64,000 nucleotides of DNA from Amycolatopsis sp. DSM 110486. Lineage in GTDB: Bacteria; Actinomycetota; Actinomycetes; Mycobacteriales; Pseudonocardiaceae. A program made the translations under genes and the position numbers. Below are positions 1 through 8,423 of the stretch, piece after piece. The first letter of the stretch is position 1, and every line of letters begins with the position of its first letter. The stretch is from contig NZ_CP080519.1 in assembly GCF_019468465.1 (NCBI RefSeq), positions 7,681,001 through 7,745,000 of the forward strand. Direction: 5' to 3'. The notes beneath the pieces were generated by a model. It did no database searches, had not been told where the DNA came from, and worked only from the letters and a program-made list of their open reading frames with translations.

Positions 1-1
1 G

Positions 2-46
2 GCCTACGAAACCGGCCTGGTGTCGCCCGGGGACCCGCCGGCTTAG
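2..46 (+). CDS. C-terminal tail of a gene entering from the left edge
   Basis: An open frame runs from the window edge to a TAG at 44-46, giving the tail AYETGLVSPGDPPA. It stops exactly where the leftward luciferase-like gene ends, as expected for a convergent pair. The family cannot be told from 14 residues, and the frame could be open by chance. Confidence 0.35.
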   Translation, partial: AYETGLVSPGDPPA

Positions 47-939
47 CCCTCGACCGCCTGCCGGACCGCCGGCACGACGTCTCGCGCGAAGCGCAGCACC
101 TGGTCGATCGTCTGGTTCTCCGGCCAGAAGACGAACGTCGTGAAGGGCAGGCCGGTGGCCGAGCGCGTCAAGAACTCGGCCCACTGGGCCGCGTCGCCGC
201 GCACGGGTTCGGCGCCGGCGGCGACCTGGAGGGTGCCGGGCGCGTTGGTGATCGTGCCGACGACCTGGCAGATCCGCCGCACGTCCGACGGCTGCCGGCC
301 GGCGGCCGCCGCGGCCTCGTCCAGGATCGCGTGCGCCGGACCCCACTGCTCGTAGGGCAGGTAGGACGGGATCGGCGCGGCCCAGCCGTCGGCGACGCGG
401 CCGGTCAGGGCCAGCGCCTTCGGTCCCTGCGCGCCGGTCCAGAGCTCGATCGGGTGCGCGGGCCGGGGCCCGGGCACGAGACCGTCCACTGTGTAGTGAA
501 CGCCGCGGTGGTGGAGGGGCCGGCGGTCGGCCCGCCAGATCGCCCGCATGAGCTCGAAGGCCTCCTCGAGAGCGGCGTTGGCCTCGGCCCGCGAGCGCCG
601 TTCGACGCCGAGGCGCTCGATCGCGTCCCAGTAGCCGCCCGCGCCGACGGCGAGCTCGAAGCGCCCGCCGGACGTGAGGTCGAGCGAGGCGGCGGCCTTG
701 GCGAGCATCGCGGGCGGGCGCAGCGGCAGGTTCGTCACGTCGGGGAACACGTGGATGCGGCGGGTGGCGGCCAGCAGAGCGCCCGCGAGCACGAAGGTGT
801 CTAGGTACTCCGGCACGTACGGGTGGTCCTGGATGCCCAGGAACTCCAGCCCGTGCTCCTCCGCGGCCACCGCCAGCTCGCGATGCGCGCCGACGTCGAG
901 CGTCGGCACGAGCGAGAACCCGAAAGCCAGGCGAGTCAT
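43..939 (-). CDS. LLM-class flavin/F420-dependent oxidoreductase
   Basis: 298 residues, a full-length luciferase-like TIM-barrel oxidoreductase, probably cytoplasmic and using FMN or F420. Family features are the opening FGFSLVP strand, the substrate-side GIQDHPY motif, the LTSGGRFELAVGAG segment that binds flavin or phosphate, and a late VADGWAAP motif. The substrate is unknown. ATG at 937-939. It is the last gene of a leftward group (VOC, GntR, cupin, this gene), but 89 bp with their own palindrome separate it from the cupin gene, so it may have its own promoter. It converges on a gene entering from the left edge. Confidence 0.85.
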   Translation of the reverse strand: MTRLAFGFSLVPTLDVGAHRELAVAAEEHGLEFLGIQDHPYVPEYLDTFVLAGALLAATRRIHVFPDVTNLPLRPPAMLAKAAASLDLTSGGRFELAVGAGGYWDAIERLGVERRSRAEANAALEEAFELMRAIWRADRRPLHHRGVHYTVDGLVPGPRPAHPIELWTGAQGPKALALTGRVADGWAAPIPSYLPYEQWGPAHAILDEAAAAAGRQPSDVRRICQVVGTITNAPGTLQVAAGAEPVRGDAAQWAEFLTRSATGLPFTTFVFWPENQTIDQVLRFARDVVPAVRQAVEG

Positions 940-970
940 GGCGGTACCTTCCGGTCGAGGTGGTCACGCA

Positions 971-995
971 TTCTGACTATCAGCGATAATGACCA
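971..995. promoter_or_regulatory. Palindromic operator candidate upstream of the LLM oxidoreductase gene
   Basis: TATC-AGC-GATA (978-988) is a short inverted repeat, 39 bp from the LLM start. TGGTCA at 961-966 and TGACCA at 990-995 form a second, outer inverted pair. The stretch is AT-rich against its surroundings. It could bind the neighbouring GntR protein, but it does not resemble the AATGGATCCATT sites by the VOC gene, so another regulator is equally possible. Confidence 0.4.
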
Positions 996-1028
996 CTGTC
1001 GTGACGGAGCATACCGTGGGGAGGGGCT

Positions 1029-1421
1029 TTACTCCGGCGAGCCGAACGGCGCGTGCACCATCCAGACGCCGACGGCGGGCTCGTCACCCGCGTTGAACAG
1101 GCGGTGCGGAGTGGCCGAGTCGAAGTAGACGGAGTCGCCCGGGCCGATCTCGGTGGTGTCGAACCCGACGGTGACCCCGAGGCGGCCGCTGAGGACGTAA
1201 CCGAACTCGTGGCCGGGGTGCGTCTGGCGCCGGCCTTCGGGGCACGACGCGCCGCCGACGTCGTAGGTGATCTTGAGGAAGTCGGCGCCGGGCACGTCAC
1301 GCGGCGTGAGCCGCTCCCACGTGATGCCGCCTTCGAGCTTGAGCGTGCCGCGGGTCTCGCCCAGCTGCACCAGCGGCGCGCTGATCAGCTTCTGCGGCAC
1401 CGGGAACTCGCCGGCCGCCAC
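1029..1421 (-). CDS. Single-domain cupin protein
   Basis: 130 residues forming one cupin_2 domain. Motif 1 is near HPGHEFGYVLSGRLGV and motif 2 near PGDSVYFDSATPHRLFN, with His and Glu residues suited to one metal ion. It resembles the C-terminal sensor half of XRE-cupin regulators but lacks the HTH. The start used is a GTG (1419-1421). The same frame stays open upstream to 1520 without a good ATG or GTG, so an N-terminal piece may have been lost or an unusual start may be used. It lies 103 bp downstream of the GntR gene in the same direction. Function unknown; small-molecule binding or isomerisation is possible. Confidence 0.75.
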   Translation of the reverse strand: MAAGEFPVPQKLISAPLVQLGETRGTLKLEGGITWERLTPRDVPGADFLKITYDVGGASCPEGRRQTHPGHEFGYVLSGRLGVTVGFDTTEIGPGDSVYFDSATPHRLFNAGDEPAVGVWMVHAPFGSPE

Positions 1422-1524
1422 AGATCCGCCGTTGCTCGACGACAGGGCCGGCCGTCCGCGCTTCGGCTCCGGAGACTCGGCCCGCTCGCCGGCGGGGTCG
1501 AACAGCCTAACCGTTAACCTCGCT

Positions 1525-2205
1525 TCAGGACGGGACGGGAACCGCGAACACCTCCGGGTGCCTCACCAGCTCCACCCGCGTCCGGCGGATGTGCAGCTCC
1601 AGGATGCGCTCGGCCGACGCGTGATCGCGCTGGCGCAGCGCCTCGATGAGCAGCCGGTGCTCCGCGCGGATGATCCAGCTGCGGCGTTCCCCGGCCAGCC
1701 GCGTGAAGGCCCGGCGGTAGTGCTGCGTGGTGTCCCACAGGCGGTTGAGGATCGCGGCGAGGTCGTGGGCGTCGTGGTGGCGGTAGACCGTCCAGTGCAG
1801 CTGCCGGTCGAGCACGAGGAACTCTTCGACGTCGTCGGTCCGCTCGATGCGGTCCTCGAGCGCCTCCAGCTCGTCGATGTCCTCATCGGACAGCCGGGGC
1901 GCGGATTCGGCCAGTAGCAAGGGTTCCAGCCGCTCGCGCATCTTGTACGACAGCTCGCACTCGCGCACGTCCATGGACGTGACCCACGCGCCGGAGTTGG
2001 CGCGCAAGGTCACCAGACCTCGGGACTCCAGGATGCGCAGGGCTTCGCGGACCGGCAGGCGGCTGGTGCGCAGCTCCTCGGCCAGCTCGTCCTGGATGAT
2101 GCGCGTGCCCGGGGCGAGGCGGCCGTCGAGAATCCGCTCTCGCAGCTCGTCGGCGACGCGCTGGCTCGCCACGCCCGCGGGTACGGCCACGCCGGTTCCT
2201 CTCAA
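1525..2205 (-). CDS. GntR-family regulator, FCD subfamily
   Basis: 226 residues. The N-terminal winged helix (residues about 12-75: RVADELRERILDGRLAPG, then SRLPVREALRILESRGLV) is followed by an all-helical FCD ligand domain with the usual Asp/His metal-site residues (LDRQLHWTVYRH, AEHRLLIEAL). The TTG start at 2205 overlaps the VOC stop (TTGA), so the two are translationally coupled; internal GTGs at residues 6 and 12 are alternatives. FCD proteins usually sense carboxylic acids. It probably represses the divergent VOC/GntR and E1/E2 operons through the paired palindromes at 2715-2789. Confidence 0.9.
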   Translation of the reverse strand: MRGTGVAVPAGVASQRVADELRERILDGRLAPGTRIIQDELAEELRTSRLPVREALRILESRGLVTLRANSGAWVTSMDVRECELSYKMRERLEPLLLAESAPRLSDEDIDELEALEDRIERTDDVEEFLVLDRQLHWTVYRHHDAHDLAAILNRLWDTTQHYRRAFTRLAGERRSWIIRAEHRLLIEALRQRDHASAERILELHIRRTRVELVRHPEVFAVPVPS

Positions 2206-2702
2206 TCGAACGCCTCCGGACGGTGGTCGAAGGCCTTTCCGTTCGGATAGGACACTAGCTCACACTGCAGGCCCCACGGTGACAGGAAGTACACCCACCG
2301 CTGCCCTTCGCTCGCGCCGCTGCTGGTGGTCGGCTCCCCGAGCACGCGCAGGCCGCGGCGGTGCAGATCGGCGACGGCGGAGTCGAGATCCTCCACGTAC
2401 AGCGCGATGTGGTGCCCGCCGACGTCGGAGTTGCGCGGCGGCACGGGGTTCTGCTCCGGCGCCTCGTACTGGAACACCTCGAAGATCGCCTTGCCGCCGA
2501 GCCGGTAGAAGTGCAGGCGCCGCATCACCGCTTCGTCGTCGACGCCGAGGTGCTCGCTCATCCAGCTGTCGTCGTGCTCGTAGGGCCCGAGCCGGTACAG
2601 GTATTCGCAGCCCAGCACCTCGGTGAAGAACTCGTGGGCTTGGTCGAGGTCCGGCACCGTAAGGCCGAAGTGGTCGACGCCCGTCACCCCGGGGATCGGC
2701 AT
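2202..2702 (-). CDS. VOC-family (glyoxalase/dioxygenase-fold) protein
   Basis: 166 residues with two vicinal-oxygen-chelate modules: the first opens with VDHFGLTVPDLDQAHEFF, the second with HHIALYVEDLDSAVADL and ends in LQCELVSYP. The two His and the last Glu are the expected metal ligands. The ATG at 2700-2702 was chosen because longer versions would run through the operator region. It overlaps the GntR gene by 4 bp and diverges from the dehydrogenase operon, so it probably acts on a substrate or intermediate of that pathway. The reaction is unknown. Confidence 0.85.
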   Translation of the reverse strand: MPIPGVTGVDHFGLTVPDLDQAHEFFTEVLGCEYLYRLGPYEHDDSWMSEHLGVDDEAVMRRLHFYRLGGKAIFEVFQYEAPEQNPVPPRNSDVGGHHIALYVEDLDSAVADLHRRGLRVLGEPTTSSGASEGQRWVYFLSPWGLQCELVSYPNGKAFDHRPEAFD

Positions 2703-2714
2703 GAGCACACCTCC

Positions 2715-2789
2715 AATGGATCCATTCGCTTGCTTTTCATGGCTACTTGACGGCATAGTCTCCGTCAAGCCTTTCGCAATGGATCCATT
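2715..2789. promoter_or_regulatory. Divergent control region with two identical AATGGATCCATT palindromes
   Basis: Perfect 12-bp palindromes lie at 2715-2726 and 2778-2789, 63 bp centre to centre, which is six helical turns, so both face the same side of the DNA. Between them an 8-bp inverted repeat CTTGACGG...CCGTCAAG (2746-2769) places a TTGACG -35-like box on each strand. This symmetric layout fits one GntR repressor controlling both divergent operons, possibly by looping. A near copy (AATGGATCCACT) lies inside the E1 gene at 3554-3565. Confidence 0.75.
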
Positions 2790-2807
2790 CGAAGATGAGG
2801 AGCCCTG

Positions 2808-4970
2808 ATGGCCACTCACGAGTCACTGGTCGCCGGCGCGCCCTGGATCCGCCTGCGCGCCACGCCGGAGGACTGGGACGAAGCCGCACCGGACCTGCTG
2901 TTGAGCCTGCTCGGGCGGGCGCAGTGGATCCGGTCGTTCGAGGAGTACGTGCTGGAGCTCGCGGGCCGGGGCCTCGTGCACGGCCCGGCGCACTCGAGCA
3001 TCGGCCAGGAGGGCGGCGCGGTCGGCTCGATCTCCCCGCTGCGCAGCGACGACTTCGTGAACGGCTCGCACCGCGGCCACCACCAGTTCCTCGCCAAGGC
3101 CTTCGGCCACGTCGCCCCGGAGCCCACCGGGCTGCCGGCGATCGACGACGAGGTGCGCACGGTGCTGCGCCGCACGCTGGCCGAGATCTGCGGCCTGGCC
3201 GAGGGCTACGGCAGCGGGCGCGGCGGGTCGATGCACCTGCAGTGGCGCGAGGCCGGCGCGATGGGCACCAACGCGATCGTCGGCGGGGGAGTGCCGCAGG
3301 CCGCGGGCTTCGCGTGGAACCAGCGTCACACCGGCACCGACGCGGTCACCGTCACCTACTTCGGCGACGGTGCCGTGAACATCGGCTCGGTGCTCGAGAC
3401 GTTCAACCTCGCCGCCGCGTGGAAGCTGCCCGTCTGCTTCTTCATCGAGAACAACCAGTACGCGGTGTCCACGCCGGTCGACACGGCCACGGCCGAGTCC
3501 CGGCTCTCCGCGCGCGGCCTCGGGTTCCACATCCCGAGCTGGCAGGTGGACGGAATGGATCCACTCGCCGTGCACCTGGCGATGAGCGAGGCCGTGGCCC
3601 ACATGCGCGCGGGCAACGGCCCGACCATCGTCGAGGCCGAGGTCTACCGCTACTTCCACCAGAACGGCCCGTACCCGGGCAGCGCCTTCGGCTACCGCAC
3701 GAAGGAAGAAGAGAAGTCCTGGCGCGACCGCGACCCGATCGACCTGTTGCGAGGCCACGTCGTGCGCCGCGGCCTCGCCGACGACGACCAGCTCAAGGCG
3801 TTCGACGAAGAGATCACCCGGACGCTGCACGAGATCGGCGACAGCTTCCTCGAAGACGGCCCGGACGGCAAGCGCCGCATCAAGGACTCCGCGTGGCCGG
3901 ACCCGGCCTTCGTCGACGTCGGCGTGCGCGGAGACCTGTCCGAACTGGACGGAAGCCGTTACGAGGAACCCGAGTCCTTCAGCGGGGCGTTGAAGGAGCG
4001 CCGGTTCATCGACGCCGTCAGCGATGTCCTCGCCCGGCGGCTGGAGACCGACGAGCGCGTGGTCGTGCTCGGCGAGGACGTCGACCGGCTCAAGGGCGGC
4101 ACCAACGGCGCCACCAAAAGGGCCATCGAAACGGCACCCGAGCGCGTGCTGGGCACCCCGATCAGCGAGAACGCGTTCACCGGACTCGCCGGCGGCATGG
4201 CCATCGACGGCCGCTCGCGCCCGATCGTCGAGTTCATGTACGCCGACTTCATGTGGGTCGCCGCCGACCAGCTCTTCAACCAGGTCGCCAAGGCACGCCA
4301 CATGTTCGGCGGGACCGGCAGCGTGCCGTTCGTGCTGCGCAGCAAGCTCGCCGCGGGCACCGGCTACGGCTCGCAGCACTCGATGGACCCGGCCGGGATC
4401 CTCACCACCGCACCTGGGCTGCGGGTCGTGGCGCCGTCGAACCCGTTCGATTACGTCGGCCTGATGAACACCGCCCTGGCCTGCGACGACCCGGTCGTGG
4501 TGCTGGAACACGTGGACCTCTACGCCACCACGGGCACCGCGCCGGTCGACGACTTCGACTACCGCATCCCCGTCGGCAAGGCCGCGCTGCGCCGCACCGG
4601 TGACGACCTCACCGTGATCAGCTACCTGTCCATGGTCGGGCACTGCCTCGAGGCCCTGGACGAGACCGGCGTGAGCGCCGACCTGATCGACCTGCGCTGG
4701 CTCGACCGCGCGAGCCTCGACTGGGACACGATCGAACGCAGCGTCCGCAAGACCAACCGGGTGCTGATCGTGGAGCAAGGCGCCATCGGCACTTCGTACG
4801 GCGGGAAGCTCGCCGACGAGATCCAGCGCCGCCTGTTCGACTGGCTCGACGCGCCGATCGAGCGCGTCACCGGCGGCGAGGCGTCGCCCAGCATCAGCAA
4901 GGTCCTCGAACGCGCGGCGATCGCGCGGACCGAGGAAGTGACCGCGGCGCTGCGGCGCCTGTCCGACTGA
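2808..4970 (+). CDS. Fused alpha-beta E1 subunit of a 2-oxoacid (acetoin-type) dehydrogenase
   Basis: 720 residues joining an E1-alpha domain (about 1-375) to an E1-beta transketolase domain (about 395-720). The thiamine diphosphate motif is GDG at 186-188, 26 residues, then NN at 215-216. The beta half carries RRFIDAVSDVLARR, ISENAFTGLAGG and the C-terminal transketolase domain with LRWLDRASLDWDT. It should decarboxylate a 2-oxoacid or cleave acetoin and pass the acyl group to the E2 lipoyl domain. It is followed after 34 bp by E2; no E3 gene is near, so a housekeeping lipoamide dehydrogenase presumably serves. Whether the substrate is acetoin, a branched-chain oxoacid or something else is not decidable here. 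Confidence 0.9.
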   Translation: MATHESLVAGAPWIRLRATPEDWDEAAPDLLLSLLGRAQWIRSFEEYVLELAGRGLVHGPAHSSIGQEGGAVGSISPLRSDDFVNGSHRGHHQFLAKAFGHVAPEPTGLPAIDDEVRTVLRRTLAEICGLAEGYGSGRGGSMHLQWREAGAMGTNAIVGGGVPQAAGFAWNQRHTGTDAVTVTYFGDGAVNIGSVLETFNLAAAWKLPVCFFIENNQYAVSTPVDTATAESRLSARGLGFHIPSWQVDGMDPLAVHLAMSEAVAHMRAGNGPTIVEAEVYRYFHQNGPYPGSAFGYRTKEEEKSWRDRDPIDLLRGHVVRRGLADDDQLKAFDEEITRTLHEIGDSFLEDGPDGKRRIKDSAWPDPAFVDVGVRGDLSELDGSRYEEPESFSGALKERRFIDAVSDVLARRLETDERVVVLGEDVDRLKGGTNGATKRAIETAPERVLGTPISENAFTGLAGGMAIDGRSRPIVEFMYADFMWVAADQLFNQVAKARHMFGGTGSVPFVLRSKLAAGTGYGSQHSMDPAGILTTAPGLRVVAPSNPFDYVGLMNTALACDDPVVVLEHVDLYATTGTAPVDDFDYRIPVGKAALRRTGDDLTVISYLSMVGHCLEALDETGVSADLIDLRWLDRASLDWDTIERSVRKTNRVLIVEQGAIGTSYGGKLADEIQRRLFDWLDAPIERVTGGEASPSISKVLERAAIARTEEVTAALRRLSD

Positions 4971-5004
4971 CCGCAACTGCGACCGGCAGCGAGGAGTTCC
5001 AACG

Positions 5005-6276
5005 ATGGCAACGCTGTTGCGGGTGCCCGAAGTCGCCACGGGGTCGACCGAGGCCGTGCTGAGCGAGTGGCTGGTGCCCGAGAACGAGGCGTTCGACGCC
5101 GGCACGGCACTGGCCGTGCTGGAGACGGACAAGGCAGCCGTGGAAGTCGAGGCCGAAGCCGGCTCGACCGTGCTGCGGCAGCTGGTGGACCGCGGCACGA
5201 CGGTGGAGGTCGGCACGCCGATCGCCGTGCTGGGTGCCGTGGGAGAGGACGTGAGCGGGCTGCTGGCGGAGCTGGGAGGTTCGGTTGCGCAGAACGGTTC
5301 GGCCCAGTCCGAGCCGGCTCAGTCCGAGCCGGCACCGGCTGCGTCGAACGCTTCACGTGAGCGGATTTTCGCGAGTCCCCTGGCGCGCAAGATGTTGAAG
5401 GAAGCTGGGATCGGGCTCGAGGAGGTAGCCGGGACCGGGCCGAACGGGCGCATCGTGCGCAAGGACGTGGAGGCCGCGATCGCGCGAGCGGACCGGCCGG
5501 CACCGGTGACGCCTCAGCCCGAACCGACGCCGCAACCGGCACGCGAACAGCTCGTGGCCGAACCGGCACCCGCCCGCCGTGAACCCGCGGCAGGCGCGGC
5601 GTTCACCGAGATCCCGCACACCCGGATCCGCCGCGCGATCGCGAGCCGGCTCACGATGAGCAAGCAGACTGTGCCGCACTTCTCGGTGCGGCGCACCGCG
5701 CGGATCGACGCGCTGCTGGCTCTGCGCAAGCAGCTCAACGAGGTGTCGCCGGCGCGGATCTCGGTCAACGACCTGATCATCCGGGCCGTGGCCGTCGCGC
5801 ACACCGAGGTGCCCGACGCCAACGTCATCTGGACCGAGGACGCGCTGCGCAAGTACGACTCGGTCGACGTCGGCGTCGCGATCGCGTCCGAACGGGGCCT
5901 GGTCACGCCGGTCGTGCGCGGGGTGGAGAAGCTGGCGCCGAGCGCGATTTCGCGCCAGGTCAAGGGTTTCGCGACCCAGGCCGACGAGGGCAAGCTCAAG
6001 CAGCAGGACCTCGAAGGCGGCTCGATCGCGGTGAGCAACCTCGGCATGTACGGCGTGGACGACTTCACGGCCATCATCAACCCGCCGCAGTCGTCGATCC
6101 TCGCGGTGGGGGCCGGGAAACCCGGTGCGGTCGTGGTGGACGGCGAGCTGACGGTGGCGACGCAGCTGGCGCTCACGCTGGCGGTCGACCACCGCGCGAT
6201 CGACGGGGCGCTGGCGGCCTCGTGGCTGGGCGTGCTGGTCGACGCGCTCGAACAGCCGCTGCGGCTGGTCGCCTGA
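5005..6276 (+). CDS. Dihydrolipoamide acyltransferase (E2)
   Basis: 423 residues. A single lipoyl domain has the acceptor Lys at about 43 (ETDKA), an Ala/Pro/Glu-rich linker follows, then a peripheral subunit-binding domain from about 119 (FASPLARKMLKEAG, TGPNGRIVRKDV), a second linker, and the catalytic domain from about 205 with DHRAIDG at 395-401 (His396, Asp400). A GAGGAG ribosome site lies 8 nt before the ATG. The lipoyl domain lacks the usual opening EGMTEA motif (it has ATGSTEAVL). It forms the complex core with the upstream fused E1. A strong hairpin terminator follows. Confidence 0.92.
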   Translation: MATLLRVPEVATGSTEAVLSEWLVPENEAFDAGTALAVLETDKAAVEVEAEAGSTVLRQLVDRGTTVEVGTPIAVLGAVGEDVSGLLAELGGSVAQNGSAQSEPAQSEPAPAASNASRERIFASPLARKMLKEAGIGLEEVAGTGPNGRIVRKDVEAAIARADRPAPVTPQPEPTPQPAREQLVAEPAPARREPAAGAAFTEIPHTRIRRAIASRLTMSKQTVPHFSVRRTARIDALLALRKQLNEVSPARISVNDLIIRAVAVAHTEVPDANVIWTEDALRKYDSVDVGVAIASERGLVTPVVRGVEKLAPSAISRQVKGFATQADEGKLKQQDLEGGSIAVSNLGMYGVDDFTAIINPPQSSILAVGAGKPGAVVVDGELTVATQLALTLAVDHRAIDGALAASWLGVLVDALEQPLRLVA

Positions 6277-6282
6277 CCCGGC

Positions 6283-6321
6283 CCGGTTCCGCCCGCCCGA
6301 TGTTCCGGCGGGCGGAACCGG
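6283..6321 (+). terminator. Hairpin terminator after E2
   Basis: A perfect 15-bp stem (arms 6283-6297 and 6307-6321) with a 9-nt loop lies 7 bp beyond the E2 stop. There is no T-tract, as is usual in actinomycetes. It separates the dehydrogenase operon from the phosphoesterase gene. Confidence 0.8.
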
Positions 6322-6423
6322 CTCCGGTCGATCACTTCGGCGGCAGCCGACTTCCGAGTGTCGACACTCGCGCTTCGCCCACTTGCGGTGTTCCGTTCAA
6401 CGGGCGGCTTTAGCTTGCAGCGC

Positions 6424-7911
6424 ATGCCTGCTTGCGATTTCACCCGCCGAGACCTGTTGCGCTGGACCGCGTACGCCGCCGCTGCGGCGGGTTCGACCAC
6501 GTTGCTCGACCCCGCCCGCGCGCTGGCCGCGACCGACTCCCAAGGTGCGGGCCCGGTGACGCCCGTCAATCTCGAACTCGTGACGCTCGCGGAGGACCGC
6601 GCCGTGATCACGTGGTACACCGGCCGCGCCGGCACCGACGACGGGCTCGGCCGCATGGTCCCGGCCGACTCCGACGGCGAAGTCCGCTACGGCACCAACC
6701 CCAACCGCCTCAACCGGGTGGCGCACGACATCACCGGTCACACCCCGTACCACTACGTCGAACTGCACGCCCTCGAGCCGGGCGAGACGTACTACTACCA
6801 GGCTCGTTCCAACGGCAAGCTCGCCGCGCCCACCGCGTTCACGCTCATCGCCGGCAACGCCGTGGGCACCACGGACCGCGGCCTCGGCACGACGGGACCG
6901 TTCGAGTTCACGACGCCGCAGCCACCCGAGGGCAGCCACGTGTTCTCGGTGGTGCTGTGCAACGACACCCACATGGGCGAGACGCAGGCCGGGCTCGTCG
7001 GCGGGCAGCCGCAGTACATCGGGATCTCGCAGGTGCCCGGCCTGCCGCCGTACCCGGAGGTGATGCTGGAATCGCTGGTGCAGGACGTGAAGCGCTTCGA
7101 CCCGCGCTACCTGCTCGCCGCCGGTGACATCTCCGCCGAGGCCGTGCCGACCGACCTCAGCCGTGCCGGGCACCTGCTCTCGCGCTTCGGCCGCTACCAG
7201 GAGGACTACTTCGTCACGCGCGGCAACCACGACCGCGCGCACATCGGCGACGCGTACTCGACCTGCCGCGTCGGGCAGTGGCAGGGCAACGACTGCTTCC
7301 ACGACGCGTACTTCCCGCACACCGAGCGCACGTACTTCTCCCGCGACCTGTCCGGCCTGCACGTGATCGGCCTCGACACCTACGACAAGCCCGGCAACGG
7401 CGGCGACGCCGGCGGCCTGTCGCCCGAGCAGCTCGACTGGTTCCGCACCGACCTCAAGAAGCACCGCGACCAGCCGACGCTCGTCTTCGGCCACCACCCG
7501 CTCGTGATGCAGGACTCGGCGTTCCCGATCACCGCGGGCAGCTCCGTCGACGCCACCCAGGCCGCGCAGATCCTCGACTGGTACTCGCAGACGCCGGGCG
7601 TGTTCCTGCACCACGCGGGCCACACCCACCGCAACCACCGCACGATCAGCCCGACGGCGCCGCGCGTGACGCTGCAGGAAGTGGCCGCGGCCAAGGAATA
7701 CCCGGGCGGGTTCTCCATCCTGCGCCTGCACACCCACGGCTACGCGCTGAACTTCTACAAGTCCCGCAGCGCGCTCGCCCGCCAGTGGAGCGAGCGCAGC
7801 CGCCAGGAGATCATGGGCTACTGGCCGCAGTTCGCCTTCGGCAACACCGTGGGCGACCGCAACACGGTGGTCAAGCGCGACCTGACCGGCCTGAAGCGGC
7901 CGCACCACTGA
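6424..7911 (+). CDS. Tat-exported calcineurin-type metallophosphoesterase (purple acid phosphatase-like)
   Basis: 495 residues. A Tat signal (RRDLLRW near residue 8, then a hydrophobic Ala-rich stretch) precedes a fibronectin-like N-terminal domain (about 45-165) and a phosphoesterase domain. All metal motifs are present: Asp181-Thr-His183, Asp235 in AAGD, GNHD 267-270, GHHP 356-359 and GHTH 399-402. It should hydrolyse phosphoesters outside the membrane with a di-metal centre. The ATG at 6424 gives a well-formed Tat leader; upstream extension would not. A TAGCTT -10-like box at 6412-6417 just before the ATG suggests a very short leader. Confidence 0.88.
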   Translation: MPACDFTRRDLLRWTAYAAAAAGSTTLLDPARALAATDSQGAGPVTPVNLELVTLAEDRAVITWYTGRAGTDDGLGRMVPADSDGEVRYGTNPNRLNRVAHDITGHTPYHYVELHALEPGETYYYQARSNGKLAAPTAFTLIAGNAVGTTDRGLGTTGPFEFTTPQPPEGSHVFSVVLCNDTHMGETQAGLVGGQPQYIGISQVPGLPPYPEVMLESLVQDVKRFDPRYLLAAGDISAEAVPTDLSRAGHLLSRFGRYQEDYFVTRGNHDRAHIGDAYSTCRVGQWQGNDCFHDAYFPHTERTYFSRDLSGLHVIGLDTYDKPGNGGDAGGLSPEQLDWFRTDLKKHRDQPTLVFGHHPLVMQDSAFPITAGSSVDATQAAQILDWYSQTPGVFLHHAGHTHRNHRTISPTAPRVTLQEVAAAKEYPGGFSILRLHTHGYALNFYKSRSALARQWSERSRQEIMGYWPQFAFGNTVGDRNTVVKRDLTGLKRPHH

Positions 7912-7917
7912 CGGGGT

Positions 7918-7951
7918 CGGTGCCACTGCCGGGTTTCCGGCGGTGGCACCG
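7918..7951. terminator. Bidirectional hairpin terminator
   Basis: A 15-bp stem with one G-U pair (7918-7932 with 7937-7951) and a GTTT loop sits in the 58 bp between the convergent phosphoesterase gene and the His/Asp-rich protein gene, so it can stop transcription from both sides. Confidence 0.8.
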
Positions 7952-7969
7952 TCGTTTGTGGATTGTCCT

Positions 7970-8356
7970 TTAGCGTCGGCCGGGACCACCGTGGCCGCTG
8001 TCGTCACCCCGGCCGCCGTGGTCGTCCCCGGGCTCATTGTGGCGCCCGCGGTCGTCACCCGGCTCGAGGTGACGGCCGTGGTCGTCTCCGGGCTCGACGT
8101 GGTTGCGGTGCGTTTCCGGATGAGTCGTGGAGATCGGCGCTGCGGAGGTGGTCGCCGCCGTGGTCCGGTCCTCGGGATGCGGATTGTCCTCAGTGGACAC
8201 GAAAGCGGCCGGCTTGGCCGCGGGCTCCGGTGACCCCGCGGCCGCTCCGCCGCCCACGACCGCCGTCACGATCCCGGCTGCCGCCACCGTCGCCGCGGCT
8301 ACCCCGACGACCCGGCGCCGGGTCCGCTGCGTGCTGTTCTGCGGTGAGTTCGTCAT
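7970..8356 (-). CDS. Membrane-anchored protein with His/Asp-rich repeat tail
   Basis: 128 residues from the ATG at 8354-8356. A basic N-terminus (TQRTRRR) leads into one hydrophobic segment (about 20-45), then an Ala/Pro/Thr linker and a C-terminal tail with three near-identical units of the form EPGDDxGRH at 10-11 residue spacing, ending GGRGDDSGHGGPGRR. One anchor with an outside tail is the likely topology. Regular Asp-Asp and His spacing suggests divalent-metal binding, but no family is recognised. It follows the AlkZ-like gene in the same direction after 67 bp. Confidence 0.65.
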   Translation of the reverse strand: MTNSPQNSTQRTRRRVVGVAAATVAAAGIVTAVVGGGAAAGSPEPAAKPAAFVSTEDNPHPEDRTTAATTSAAPISTTHPETHRNHVEPGDDHGRHLEPGDDRGRHNEPGDDHGGRGDDSGHGGPGRR

Positions 8357-8423
8357 GCCGTCAATCGTCACGCCGCCCCGGGGCCGGTCACCATCGTCCG
8401 GTGGTCCTAGTACCGCGGGTCAG

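Noticed and set aside
3554..3565. AATGGATCCACT inside the E1 gene as a third GntR operator
   Set aside because: Eleven of 12 positions match, but it encodes normal E1 sequence (MDPL) and one copy inside a gene can be chance; mentioned but not listed as a feature.
2823..5216. Minus-strand open frame of about 800 codons opposite the E1 gene
   Set aside because: Antisense shadow; the plus-strand E1 has every catalytic motif.
7980..8110. Direct repeats resembling a CRISPR array
   Set aside because: They are the codons of the EPGDDxGRH protein repeat; there are no unique spacers and the period is about 33 bp in frame.
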